A stretch of DNA of 64,000 bases from NCBI RefSeq assembly GCF_000719975.1, contig NZ_JOIJ01000003.1:1-64000 (forward strand). Reading direction: 5' to 3'. Below the pieces are notes generated by a model. It was not told where the DNA came from. It searched no databases and saw only the letters and a list, made by a program, of their open reading frames with translations. Both the position numbers and the translations under genes were made by a program. Of this stretch, positions 16,284-24,755 are shown piece after piece. Numbering within the stretch: position 1 is the first letter of the stretch; every line of letters starts with the position of its first letter. This DNA comes from Prauserella rugosa (GTDB lineage: Bacteria; Actinomycetota; Actinomycetes; Mycobacteriales; Pseudonocardiaceae).

Positions 16284-16319
16284 CTGTCGTTCTCCTTACT
16301 CTGTGACGTGTTCCGCGTG

Positions 16320-16347
16320 CTCGCCCCCTGATCCACGCCGGGGCGAG
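16320..16347 (-). terminator. Hairpin in the gap before the amidohydrolase gene
   Basis: 8-bp stem (16320-16327 with 16340-16347) around 12 nt. It lies in the only sizeable gap of the leftward operon. It may be a partial terminator or mRNA-processing element that lowers expression of the last gene. Confidence 0.4.
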
Positions 16348-16356
16348 GAAAGAGCG

Positions 16357-17748
16357 CTACTGCGAACGCCGCCCGGCCACGTCGTCGGCGGCCAGCCAGG
16401 CCAGGCCGAAGGCGGGCAGGAGCCCGTTGCCCGGCAGGTAACCGGCTGCGCCGTGGCCCGAGATGCCGGCCGCAGCGCCGCCCGCCGCGTACAGCCCCGG
16501 GATGGGCCGGTCGTCGGCGCGCACGACCGCGGCGTGCTCGTCGACCATCAAGCCGCCCTGGGTGTGGAACAGGGCGGGGACGACGCGGATCGCGGCGAGC
16601 CTGCCGGACAGCGGCCGCTCCCAGTGCGTCCTGCCGTGGGTGTCGCTCCGTTCGCCACGGGCGGCTGCGGCGCTCTCGGCGATTTCGGTGGCCAGTGCGT
16701 CGGCGGGAAGTCCGGTCGCCTCGGCCAGTTCCGCCGCGTCGGCGCCCCACACGAACGCGCCCGCCTCGACGTTGTCCTGGAAGTCGCGGAACGGCAGACA
16801 CCGGTCGTAGGCGGTCTCGTCGAGCACGATCCAACCGGTCGAGCCGCGCCGTGCGGCCAGCGCGGCGGCGTACTCGGAGTAGCCGCGGGTCTCGTCGCCG
16901 AAGCGCATGCCGTCGAGGTCGACCAGGATGCCGCCGTGGATGATGCTCGCCCAGCCGACGAGCGTGCCCGATTTGGCACCCACCGCCCCGTGTCCCTGGT
17001 AGGCGTCGAGGAAGCCGGCTGCGGCACCGAGCGACGTGCCGATCCGCAGTGCGTCCCCGAGCGACCGGTCGCTGCCCTGGTAGAGCGCGTCGGCGATTTC
17101 CGGCAGGTGCTCGGCGACGAGCGTGCGGTCGGCGCCGAAGCCGTTGGTGGCCAGCAGCACCGCCCGCGTGGGGATCTCCTCCTCGGTGCCGTCCGGGTAC
17201 GTCACGACGACCGCGCGAACGGCGCCGCCCGCGTCGTCGTCGAGCCGGACGTCGCTCAACCGCGCGGGAACGAGCAGCTCGATGTTCGGATGCGCGGTGA
17301 CGGCACGGGCGAGATGGTCGATCACGCCGGAACCGTGCCTGCCGGGAATCGTGTGGCAGCGCGGTACGGCGTGACCGGGATAGTTGAAGTCGGTGACGAG
17401 TGACAACGGCAGTCCCGCGGAGTCGGCCAGCCACTCCACGAGTGGGGCGCTCACCTCGGCCAGGGTGCGGGCCAGGCGCGGCTCCGCGGCGCCCCCGGTC
17501 TTGGCCATGATGTCGGCGACGAACGTCTCCGGCGTGTCGTCGATGCCCGCCTCGGCCTGCCACCGTGATCCGGCGCCGGGGAACATCGCCGTGGACATCG
17601 ACGTGTTGTTGCCGCGACGGAAGTGCTCGCTGGCCTCGACGACGAGCACGGACAACCCCTGCTCCGCCGCGCGCAGTGCGCCCGCGAGCCCGCCTCCCGC
17701 CCCGGCGACGACGAGATCGGGACCGGACGCGTCCGGCTGTGCGGTCAT
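16357..17748 (-). CDS. FAD-dependent oxidoreductase, fumarate reductase/TcuA/3-ketosteroid dehydrogenase type
   Basis: 463 residues. An N-terminal dinucleotide motif GAGGGLAG lies at residues 16-23, then VLVVEASEHFRRGNNTSMS, as in flavoproteins of the succinate dehydrogenase/fumarate reductase superfamily. The C-terminus has TQGGLMVDEHAAVV, PIPGLYAAGGAAAG and a GNGLLPAFGLA stretch near the flavin. There is no Tat signal or heme domain, so it should be a soluble cytoplasmic dehydrogenase. Relatives introduce or reduce C=C bonds beside carboxyl or keto groups (tricarballylate, steroids, urocanate). Here it may desaturate a dicarboxylate-like intermediate. Its start overlaps the stop of the racemase-like gene. 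Confidence 0.83.
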   Translation of the reverse strand: MTAQPDASGPDLVVAGAGGGLAGALRAAEQGLSVLVVEASEHFRRGNNTSMSTAMFPGAGSRWQAEAGIDDTPETFVADIMAKTGGAAEPRLARTLAEVSAPLVEWLADSAGLPLSLVTDFNYPGHAVPRCHTIPGRHGSGVIDHLARAVTAHPNIELLVPARLSDVRLDDDAGGAVRAVVVTYPDGTEEEIPTRAVLLATNGFGADRTLVAEHLPEIADALYQGSDRSLGDALRIGTSLGAAAGFLDAYQGHGAVGAKSGTLVGWASIIHGGILVDLDGMRFGDETRGYSEYAAALAARRGSTGWIVLDETAYDRCLPFRDFQDNVEAGAFVWGADAAELAEATGLPADALATEIAESAAAARGERSDTHGRTHWERPLSGRLAAIRVVPALFHTQGGLMVDEHAAVVRADDRPIPGLYAAGGAAAGISGHGAAGYLPGNGLLPAFGLAWLAADDVAGRRSQ

Positions 17749-18425
17749 GCGCGCACTGCTCCTTCCACGGATTCGGCCGCACCGGCCGGCGTTTCGTCGA
17801 CGGTCAGCAGCCGTAGCGCCACCGCCGTGGGATCGACGATGCGGGCGGCCAGTGCGGCCGGTTCGACGTCGACGGCCGAGCAGCCGTTGAGCACCGCGGT
17901 GGCTCCGCGCTCGGCGAGCCGGGCCACCGCCTCGCCGAGCGCGGCGTTCCAGGTGGCGGTGTCGGCGATCGCGTCGAACGGCAGGTCGAGCACCTCGACC
18001 CCCGCCGAGTGCGCCGTCAGGCCGTAGGCCGCCAGCCGCCGGGTGAGCTCGGCGCCGATCGCCTCGTTGCGCACGACCGCGCCGAACCGCTCACCCCGTG
18101 CCGCCAGATGCCCCGCGGAGAGCTTGAGCAGACCGTGGACCGGCACGTCGCCCCCGCCGACCGCGGCGGGCACCGCCGGGTCCAGCACGCAGTCCGGGAA
18201 CGCGGCGTCCCACGCGCTGTCCGCACGTGCGTCGCGCAGCGCCACGGCAACGGCCTCCTCGGAGCGGCGCACCGCGGCGTCGGTGTCCAGGGAGGGTGGT
18301 GCACCGGCCCCGACGTCGCGCAGCACGACCTGCAGGCCCGGTGGCGACAACCGGTCGTAGCGCTCCTGCCGCCTGCGGATCTCCTCGTCCGGCAGGTGGA
18401 TGGGGGTCACGGCGAACGCTCGCAT
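17745..18425 (-). CDS. Asp/Glu/hydantoin racemase-family protein
   Basis: 226 residues from ATG 18425, chosen because AAGGAGGAAC lies upstream and because it forms a TGATG overlap with the preceding gene. The frame stays open much further but only as a shadow of the MmgE gene. The two catalytic cysteines of the superfamily are recognisable as Cys79 (FPDCVLD) and Cys182 (LNGCSAV). Besides racemases, the superfamily includes maleate isomerase and arylmalonate decarboxylase. The exact reaction is therefore open. Confidence 0.75.
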   Translation of the reverse strand: MRAFAVTPIHLPDEEIRRRQERYDRLSPPGLQVVLRDVGAGAPPSLDTDAAVRRSEEAVAVALRDARADSAWDAAFPDCVLDPAVPAAVGGGDVPVHGLLKLSAGHLAARGERFGAVVRNEAIGAELTRRLAAYGLTAHSAGVEVLDLPFDAIADTATWNAALGEAVARLAERGATAVLNGCSAVDVEPAALAARIVDPTAVALRLLTVDETPAGAAESVEGAVRA

Positions 18426-19810
18426 CACGCTCGTTCCTCCTTCGGTGCCGCGCTGGGTGTTGCGGTGCCGTCCAGGCCACGCAGCGGCTCGCCGGTGGCG
18501 GCCAGCGTGGGCAGCTCGCGGCTGAACCGACGCAGCCGGGCGACGAAGTCCTCCTCGCCGGGAAGCCACTCGTGGAGCATGGCGACGACGGCGTCCTCGT
18601 CGAACGGGTGGTGCGCGGCGTCGCCCACCGGATTCGGCACCTCGCAGCGACGGGTGGTGCCGTCGGTGCCGCGTATCGTCACGCGGGTGGCCCGTTCCGC
18701 GGGCAGCCGGGCGGTGAGGTCGTCGGCGGCCACCACCGTGACGCGGCGGGCGAGCTGGCGGACGTCGGCGTCGTCGATACGGCCGGCGCGGTAGGTGTGA
18801 GGTCCGACGACACCGTCGAGCGCGGTCGCCGCGACGACGAACGGCGTGGAGAACATCGCGGACAACCGGTTGTCCCAGTCCACTCCGGACAGTCCCGCAC
18901 CGAGCGCGTGGGTCTCGACGACGATCTCCTCGACCGCGCTCGGGTCGACGGGCTCGTCCCGCGCGAGTTCGAGGATCGCGTCGGCGGCCGGGTGCGTGAA
19001 CGAGCACGAGGCGTGCCGTTTGAAGTAGCCCTCGGTGATGTGCCAGCGCGTGCCGAGGTCCTCGGTCAGGGCCCGCGGGTCGAACTCGCCGAGCAGTGCG
19101 CCGAGCGACAGCTCCGCCGTGCCGGTGTTGCGTGCCAGGCCCGCGGCAGCCATCCGCGCGGCGGCCAGACCTGCGGTGTTGGCCGCGCCCACCCACGCGT
19201 CCCGTACCGGGTTCCCGGTCGTCGCCGAGTCGAAGTGGCCCGCGATCGGCATGCCGGCACCCGTGTCGACGGCCGCGGCACACGCCTGCGGTCCCAGTCC
19301 CAGCAACCGGGCGCACCCGGCCGCGGCACCGGCCACGCCCCAGTTGCCGTGGGGATGCCCGCCGGGACGCAGGCTCGTGGCCCTGCCGAACCGGGCCGCC
19401 ACCTCGTAGGCAACCAGCAGCGCCGCGGCGGTGTCGGCACCCGAGGCATCCCGCGCGGCCGCCAGCGCCAGGACCGCGGGGAACCCATGGACGGCCGGGT
19501 GGCCCTTGGCGTACTTGTTGCCCTCGTCGAGTTCGAGACACGCCATTGCGACGGCGGTCAGCCAGGCCGCGGCGTCGGCCGGTGCCGTCCGCCCGGTGCC
19601 GAACAGCGGCGCGGGCCCGACCGGCAGCTCCCACGCCCGTCGCAGGGCACGCTGTTCGGGCAGCCCCGCACCGACCGCGGCCACCCCGACAACGTCGAGC
19701 GTCACGAGACCCAGGCGCTCGAGCACCTCGGGCGGAACGTCGGCGGCGTCCACCCCGGACGCCCACGCGCCGAGTTCCTCCGTCGCCGCCTGCGCCGACC
19801 TCTGCCCCAT
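18425..19810 (-). CDS. MmgE/PrpD-family protein, copy 1
   Basis: 461 residues from ATG 19810, which forms a TGATG overlap with livF. The family is recognised by LDVVGVAAVGAGLPEQ, an internal LELDEGNKYAKGHPAVHGFPAVLALA, split as LELDEGNKYAKGHP and AVHGFPAVLALA, a helical domain with GAGMPIAGHFDS, and YFKRHASCSFTHPA. Known members are 2-methylcitrate dehydratase, cis-aconitate decarboxylase and iminodisuccinate epimerase. They act on tri- or dicarboxylic acids by adding or removing water, CO2 or protons. A distant paralogue sits in the rightward arm (27603-29003). Reaction here unknown. Confidence 0.85.
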   Translation of the reverse strand: MGQRSAQAATEELGAWASGVDAADVPPEVLERLGLVTLDVVGVAAVGAGLPEQRALRRAWELPVGPAPLFGTGRTAPADAAAWLTAVAMACLELDEGNKYAKGHPAVHGFPAVLALAAARDASGADTAAALLVAYEVAARFGRATSLRPGGHPHGNWGVAGAAAGCARLLGLGPQACAAAVDTGAGMPIAGHFDSATTGNPVRDAWVGAANTAGLAAARMAAAGLARNTGTAELSLGALLGEFDPRALTEDLGTRWHITEGYFKRHASCSFTHPAADAILELARDEPVDPSAVEEIVVETHALGAGLSGVDWDNRLSAMFSTPFVVAATALDGVVGPHTYRAGRIDDADVRQLARRVTVVAADDLTARLPAERATRVTIRGTDGTTRRCEVPNPVGDAAHHPFDEDAVVAMLHEWLPGEEDFVARLRRFSRELPTLAATGEPLRGLDGTATPSAAPKEERA

Positions 19811-20511
19811 CACAACCCCAGATACGCCTTGCGGACGCGTTCGTCGTCGGCCAGCTCGGCTCCCCCGCCGGAGAGCACCACCGACCCGCTCTCCATCACG
19901 TACGCCCGGTCGGCGATCGCGAGTGCCTGCTTGGCGTTCTGCTCGACGAGCAGCACCGACACGCCGGTGTCGCGGATCTCGCGGACCGCATCGAGCATCG
20001 TCCACGTCAGCTTCGGCGACAACCCCGTCGACGGTTCGTCCAGCAGCAGGAGCCGGGGCCCGGCCATCAACGCCCTGCCGATCGCGAGCATCTGCTGCTG
20101 GCCACCGCTGAAGGTCTGCGCCACCTGGTCCCGCCGTTCGGCCAGGATCGGGAACAACTCGTACACCTGCTCGAGGCGCGTGCGCGCCGCGTCGGCCGAC
20201 GCGGTCCAGGCGCCCATCCGCAGGTTCTCCTCGACCGTGAGGGTGCCGAACAGCGCACGGTCCTCCGGCACGTGGACGAGGCCGTCCCGCACCAGGACGT
20301 CGGGCCTGCGGCCCGCCGTGTCGGCACCGTCGAAGGTGATGCGGCCCGACTGCGGGGCGAGCTGGCCGCAGATGCCGCGCAGCGTCGTCGTCTTGCCCGC
20401 ACCGTTGGCACCGACCAGGGCCACGAGTTCGCCGGCGCCGACGTGCAGATCGACCTCGTGCAGGATCCGCATGCGGCCGTACCCTGCGCAGAGCTTCTCA
20501 AGCGTCAGCAT
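19810..20511 (-). CDS. livF: Branched-chain-amino-acid-type ABC transporter ATP-binding protein LivF
   Basis: 233 residues with Walker A GANGAGKT (34-41), signature FSGGQQQMLAIGRAL, Walker B LLLLDEPSTGLSP and the switch His region. LivF-type C-terminus (ADDERVRKAYLGL). It overlaps livG by 14 bp. It forms the ATPase pair with LivG on the cytoplasmic side of the LivHM permease. Confidence 0.92.
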   Translation of the reverse strand: MLTLEKLCAGYGRMRILHEVDLHVGAGELVALVGANGAGKTTTLRGICGQLAPQSGRITFDGADTAGRRPDVLVRDGLVHVPEDRALFGTLTVEENLRMGAWTASADAARTRLEQVYELFPILAERRDQVAQTFSGGQQQMLAIGRALMAGPRLLLLDEPSTGLSPKLTWTMLDAVREIRDTGVSVLLVEQNAKQALAIADRAYVMESGSVVLSGGGAELADDERVRKAYLGL

Positions 20512-21235
20512 GGGTGGTCGGCTCCTCCCCGAGGTAGGCGTCGATCACGCGCGGGTCCGCCGTGACCTCGTCGGGCGTACCGGTCGCCAGCACCGCGCCC
20601 TGGTCGAGCACGACGACCCGGTCGGACAGGCGCATCACCGCCGCCATGATGTGCTCGATGAACACGAGCGTCGTGCCGTCGCGTTCGCGCAGCTCGGCCA
20701 ACAGGTCCAGCACCGGTTCGCGTTCCGCGGGAAGCAGGCCCGCGAGCACCTCGTCGAGCAGGAGCACCCGCGGGCCCGCCGCGAGAGCCCTGGCCAGTTC
20801 GAGGCGTTTCAGGCCCGCGGTCGGCAGTTCGGTCGCGGGCCGGTGCGCCCACTCGGCAAGGCCCACCCGGTCGACCACGTCCATCGCGTGCCCGCGCAGC
20901 CGGGCCGCACCACGGGTGTGGTGCTGCGCGGCGAGACTCACGTTCTCGGCGACGGACATCGACGCGAACGGGCGCATGAGCTGGAACGTGCGCACCATTC
21001 CGGCGCGGGCGAGCACCTCCGGCCGGCGTCCGGTGACGTCGTCCCCGGCGAAGCGCACCCTTCCGCTGTCGGGTTTGAGCGCCCCACAGATGACGTTGAA
21101 CAGGGTCGTCTTGCCCGCTCCGTTCGGCCCGATCACGCCCACGATCTCCCCTTCGGAGACCGACATATCCACATCGGACAGTGCGCGCAGGCCGCGGAAC
21201 TGTTTTCCCACACCGGCCAGTTCGAGCAGGCTCAT
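20498..21235 (-). CDS. livG: Branched-chain-amino-acid-type ABC transporter ATP-binding protein LivG
   Basis: 245 residues from ATG 21235, overlapping the livM stop. Walker A is GPNGAGKTT and Walker B LLLDEVLAGL. The signature loop reads LPTAGLKRLELARAL instead of an LSGGQ-like sequence, a variation seen in some LivG proteins that leaves one of the two ATP sites degenerate. The LivG-specific TFQLMRPFASMSVAENV block and the extended C-terminus are present. Confidence 0.92.
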   Translation of the reverse strand: MSLLELAGVGKQFRGLRALSDVDMSVSEGEIVGVIGPNGAGKTTLFNVICGALKPDSGRVRFAGDDVTGRRPEVLARAGMVRTFQLMRPFASMSVAENVSLAAQHHTRGAARLRGHAMDVVDRVGLAEWAHRPATELPTAGLKRLELARALAAGPRVLLLDEVLAGLLPAEREPVLDLLAELRERDGTTLVFIEHIMAAVMRLSDRVVVLDQGAVLATGTPDEVTADPRVIDAYLGEEPTTHADA

Positions 21236-22308
21236 CGCCGCCGCCTTTCCGAGATCTTGCCGGCGAGTGTCCCGAAGATCCCCTTGGGCATCAGCCGGAC
21301 GATCAGGATCAGCATGACGGCGTAGAGGATCACGTCGAGACCGCTCCTGCCCTGCAGGAATCCGAGGAACTCCGGCGGGGTCGCCAACAGGGTGGCGGTG
21401 ACGTCCGACAGCGAACCGACGATCACCGCGCCGACCACCGGACCCCAGATCGTGCCGATACCGCCGATCACGGCGGTGACGATCGCCTCGATCGAGACCG
21501 ACGAGCCGAAGGCCAACTGGGGATCGATGAACAGGTAGTACTGCGTGTAGAAGGCACCGGCGATGGCGGTGATCGCCGCCGACAGCGCCACGGTGAGCAG
21601 CTTGTGGCGCATCACGGGTGCACCGACCGAGGCCGCGGCCAGTTCGTCGTCCCTGATCGCCACGACGTACCGGCCCGCGTGGGAGTGCCGGAACAGGATG
21701 CTCACCGCGACCGCCAGCCCCGCCAGCACCAGCGCGATCCAGAAGTAGGCGGGCGATCCGGCGGGGAACTGCAGTTGCCACACCGACGAACCCTGGATCA
21801 GCGGCACCTGGTAGCCGACGGCGCCGTTGACGGCGTCGGTGCTGGTGGTGACGAGCCGCAGCATCTCGGCGAAGGCGAACGTCGCCAGCGCGAAGTAGGC
21901 ACCTTTGAGGTTGTAGCGGAAGGAGAAGTAGCCGATGACCATGGCGACCGCGGCCGCCACCGCCATGCCGGCCGCCATGCCGACCCACGGCGAGACGCCG
22001 TGTTCGACGAGCAGGTACGCGCTCGTGTAGGCACCGAGTCCGAAGTAGGCGGCGTGGCCGAAACTGAACAGCCCACCGAAGCCGCTCATGATGTTCCAGC
22101 CGACCGCCATGATCAGGAAGATCAGGATCCGCACCGCCACGGCGCCCTGCGCGGGCGGCAGGATCAGCGGCAGCGGGATCGCCAGCAGGACCAGGACCGC
22201 GAGAATCAGCAACTGGCGGTTCTGGGGCCGCAGCGGCGGAGCCGTTCCCGCCTGCGCGGCCGTGGCGCGGGTCGCGCCCGCGGCACCGGTCGTGGCGGTG
22301 TCGGTCAT
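21232..22308 (-). CDS. livM: Branched-chain-amino-acid-type ABC permease LivM
   Basis: 358 residues from ATG 22308, overlapping the livH stop (ATGA). A hydrophilic N-terminus of about 30 residues is followed by eight to ten membrane segments. Family markers are GWNIMSGFGGLFSFGHAAYFGLGAY (read as GWNIMSGFGGLFSFG, HAAYFGLGAY) and the ATPase-coupling loop IRDDELAAASVG. Forms the membrane channel with LivH. Confidence 0.92.
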   Translation of the reverse strand: MTDTATTGAAGATRATAAQAGTAPPLRPQNRQLLILAVLVLLAIPLPLILPPAQGAVAVRILIFLIMAVGWNIMSGFGGLFSFGHAAYFGLGAYTSAYLLVEHGVSPWVGMAAGMAVAAAVAMVIGYFSFRYNLKGAYFALATFAFAEMLRLVTTSTDAVNGAVGYQVPLIQGSSVWQLQFPAGSPAYFWIALVLAGLAVAVSILFRHSHAGRYVVAIRDDELAAASVGAPVMRHKLLTVALSAAITAIAGAFYTQYYLFIDPQLAFGSSVSIEAIVTAVIGGIGTIWGPVVGAVIVGSLSDVTATLLATPPEFLGFLQGRSGLDVILYAVMLILIVRLMPKGIFGTLAGKISERRRR

Positions 22309-23288
22309 GTTCGCCTCCCGAACAATCCTTGCGGCCGGAGGAACAGCACGAGCACGAACACCACGAACACGCCGAGCAGGGAGCCCTGACCGTCGAGGTA
22401 GATCGTGGTGAGCTGCTCGACCAGCCCGATCAGCAGACCGCCCACGAGCGCGCCCACCACATTGCCCATGCCGCCGAGCACCACGACCACGAACGCGGTG
22501 ATGTTGAACTGCTCCCCCAGCGTCGGTGTCACCGACAGCAGGGGCACGGCCAGTGCCGCGGCGGCACCGGCACAGGCGGCACCGATCGCGAACGTCAGCG
22601 TGTGGATACGGCGGACGTTGATGCCCACGAGTTCGGCTCCGGGACCGTTGGAGGCCACGGCGCGCACCGCGGTACCGAGCCGCGTGTGCTGCAGCATCCA
22701 GTAGAGCAGCAGGCCGAGTGCGATCGCACCGAGGAACGCGTACAACCGGGATCCCGAGACCACCGCACCGAAGACGCCGAACTGGGTCTCGCCTGGCAGG
22801 GTCACGTTCTTCGGCTCGGCGCCGAAGAACATCAGCAGGCCGTTCTCGAGCAGCAGCGAAAGCCCGAGGGTGATGAGGAGCTGATTCTCGAGCGTCGCCC
22901 CTCCCGAACCGGACAGCAGTCCACGGTGGACGGCGGCACCAACGAGGAACAGGGCCGGGACCGTGACGAGCATCGTCAGGTACGGATGCAGTCCCGTGGC
23001 CTGGACGACGCCGAAGGAGATGAACATCGCCACGGCCAGCATCGCACCGTGGGCGAAGTTCACGATGTCGAGGACACCGAAGATGAGCGTCAGGCCCATC
23101 GCGATGAGTCCGTAGAGCCCGCCGGTCAGCAGCCCGGTGACCACGGACTGCCACACGACGATGCCGCTGCCCGACTTCAGGAGTGCGAACACCACGGCCG
23201 CCGCGACGAGCACACCGACCATGCCGGCGCGTTTGAGCACGGCCAGGTTGACCGAGGCCCGCGGTTCGCTGTCGATCGTCGCCGTCAT
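22305..23288 (-). CDS. livH: Branched-chain-amino-acid-type ABC permease LivH
   Basis: 327 residues from ATG 23288, two bases after the stop of the binding-protein gene; a GTG nine bases earlier is possible. Contains GLLTGGLYGLIAMGLTLIFG and DIVNFAHGAMLAVAMF, the standard LivH signatures, and AVASNGPGAELVGIN in the coupling loop. Partner of LivM. Confidence 0.92.
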   Translation of the reverse strand: MTATIDSEPRASVNLAVLKRAGMVGVLVAAAVVFALLKSGSGIVVWQSVVTGLLTGGLYGLIAMGLTLIFGVLDIVNFAHGAMLAVAMFISFGVVQATGLHPYLTMLVTVPALFLVGAAVHRGLLSGSGGATLENQLLITLGLSLLLENGLLMFFGAEPKNVTLPGETQFGVFGAVVSGSRLYAFLGAIALGLLLYWMLQHTRLGTAVRAVASNGPGAELVGINVRRIHTLTFAIGAACAGAAAALAVPLLSVTPTLGEQFNITAFVVVVLGGMGNVVGALVGGLLIGLVEQLTTIYLDGQGSLLGVFVVFVLVLFLRPQGLFGRRT

Positions 23289-23290
23289 CG

Positions 23291-24532
23291 TCACCACGCC
23301 ACCGAGTAGTCGGGGTCGGATTCGGCCTTCCGGGGTGGGTACACCTGTTTCACCCGTCCGTTCTGGATCTGCATGAGCACGGCAGCGGAGTTGACGTTCT
23401 CGCCGTCGCGTCCGAATCGGACCGGACCGTCGCCCACCGTCAACGGATCCACCTTGACCTTCGCGATGGCGTTGCGGACCGCGACCGGATCGGTGCTGCC
23501 CGCGTGTTCAACACCGGCGGCGATGGTCTGCACCGCGTCGTACGCCAGTACCGCACCGGTTCGCATCGGTGCGCCGTACCGGCGCTGGTACTCCTCGCGC
23601 AGTTGCCGGGTCTCGGGGTTCTGCGCGTCGAAGTGATAGTTGGTACTGAAGTAGTTCTCGCCGATCGGCCCTGCGTCGGAGACGAACTTCGGCTGGTCGT
23701 AGGCACCGTTCGACACTCCCCACACGGCGTCGAGATCGGGTTTGACCGCGTTGATCGCCTGCGCGATGAGCAGGCTGTCGCTGTAGTAGCCGGACACCGC
23801 CAGCACGTCGGCACCGGAGGCCTTCACCTGGGTGATCTGGGAGGTGAAGTCGGAGGCCGTCGTGGCGTCGTAGCTGATCCGCGGTGCGACCTCCAGGCCC
23901 AGATCCGTGGCGGCCTCGGTGAACGCGTCGGCCGCGCCGGTTCCGAAGTCGGTCTGCTCGTGCATGATCGCGACCTTGCGCACCGGTTTGCCCGCCTGCT
24001 CCGACACCTTCGTGAGGAACTCGGCGGCCGACGTCGCGATCGCCCCGTTGCCCGGTTGCACGCGGAACGAGTAGCGGTAGCCGTGCTGGAAGATCTCGTC
24101 GGCGGCGGTCACGTCCATCACGAACGGGACCTCGTTACGTTCGGCGACGACGGAGACGTTGCTGCTGACCGAACTCTGGTAGGTGCCGACCAGACCCACG
24201 GCACCGCCGGAGATCAGCCGTTGCGCCTCGCTCTGGCCGATCTCGGGTTTGCCCTGGGTGTCGGCGGTGGTGAGCTGGACGTCGCGGCCGCCGAGAGACG
24301 CGATGCCGCCCGCCTCGTTGATCTTTTCGACGGCGAGTTGCGCTCCGCGCCGCATCTGCAGCCCGTCGACGGCCATCGACCCGCTCACGGGATGGAGTGC
24401 CCCGATCCGCACGGGGCCGCTGCCGCTGCCCGCGGCGTCCCCCGCGGCACCGGACGGCGCGGAGCCCCCGCAGCCCGCGGTGACGAGCAGCAGGCCCGTA
24501 CTCGCAGCCGCGATCAGCTTGCGAACGATCAT
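23291..24532 (-). CDS. livJ: ABC transporter substrate-binding lipoprotein, LivJ/Leu-Ile-Val type
   Basis: 413 residues from ATG 24532. The signal peptide ends in a lipobox LVTAGC (Cys21), so the protein is anchored on the outer face of the membrane. The mature protein follows the two-lobed peripheral binding fold: RIGALHPVSGSMAVDGLQMRRGAQLAVEKIN (in parts RIGALHPVSG and AQLAVEKINEAGG) is the usual N-terminal signature. Many Liv-type proteins bind aromatic acids, amides, urea or short acids rather than branched amino acids. In this island the cargo is probably the compound degraded by the flanking enzymes. First gene of the leftward operon. Confidence 0.88.
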   Translation of the reverse strand: MIVRKLIAAASTGLLLVTAGCGGSAPSGAAGDAAGSGSGPVRIGALHPVSGSMAVDGLQMRRGAQLAVEKINEAGGIASLGGRDVQLTTADTQGKPEIGQSEAQRLISGGAVGLVGTYQSSVSSNVSVVAERNEVPFVMDVTAADEIFQHGYRYSFRVQPGNGAIATSAAEFLTKVSEQAGKPVRKVAIMHEQTDFGTGAADAFTEAATDLGLEVAPRISYDATTASDFTSQITQVKASGADVLAVSGYYSDSLLIAQAINAVKPDLDAVWGVSNGAYDQPKFVSDAGPIGENYFSTNYHFDAQNPETRQLREEYQRRYGAPMRTGAVLAYDAVQTIAAGVEHAGSTDPVAVRNAIAKVKVDPLTVGDGPVRFGRDGENVNSAAVLMQIQNGRVKQVYPPRKAESDPDYSVAW

Positions 24533-24701
24533 CTCTGATCCTCTGTCCCTGATCGATGTTCCGCTTGGAGAAACATCATTCCGACGTTGGGCCATCGTGA
24601 CACCGACCGCATGCACAGGTCAATAACTACGCATAACTTGACCGACAGCGATGAACAGTGCGAACTTGGTGACCAGGGGGAAGCATCACTCGCGAAACAC
24701 A

Positions 24702-24731
24702 GCGTTTTCGTTGTTCCTCTAAACGAAACGC
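24702..24731. promoter_or_regulatory. Imperfect inverted repeat in the divergent promoter of the catabolic island
   Basis: GCGTTTTCGTT (24702-24712) and AACGAAACGC (24722-24731) are inverted with one extra T. CTCGCGAAAC at 24689-24698 adds a further related half-site. The 223-bp region 24533-24755 is clearly AT-richer than its surroundings and must drive both arms. A good candidate operator for the IclR regulator at 13992. Confidence 0.45.
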
Positions 24732-24755
24732 GAGACGGAAGGCAGGTACCGCCCC

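Noticed and set aside
14814..18425. Complete hydantoin-utilisation set.
   Set aside because: Amidohydrolase and racemase-like genes are present, but no carbamoylase or hydantoin permease of the NCS1 type is in this operon.
18227..21325. A 1032-codon plus-strand open frame across the mmgE and liv genes.
   Set aside because: It crosses several genuine genes with clear motifs on the other strand and has shadow-like Arg/Gly composition.
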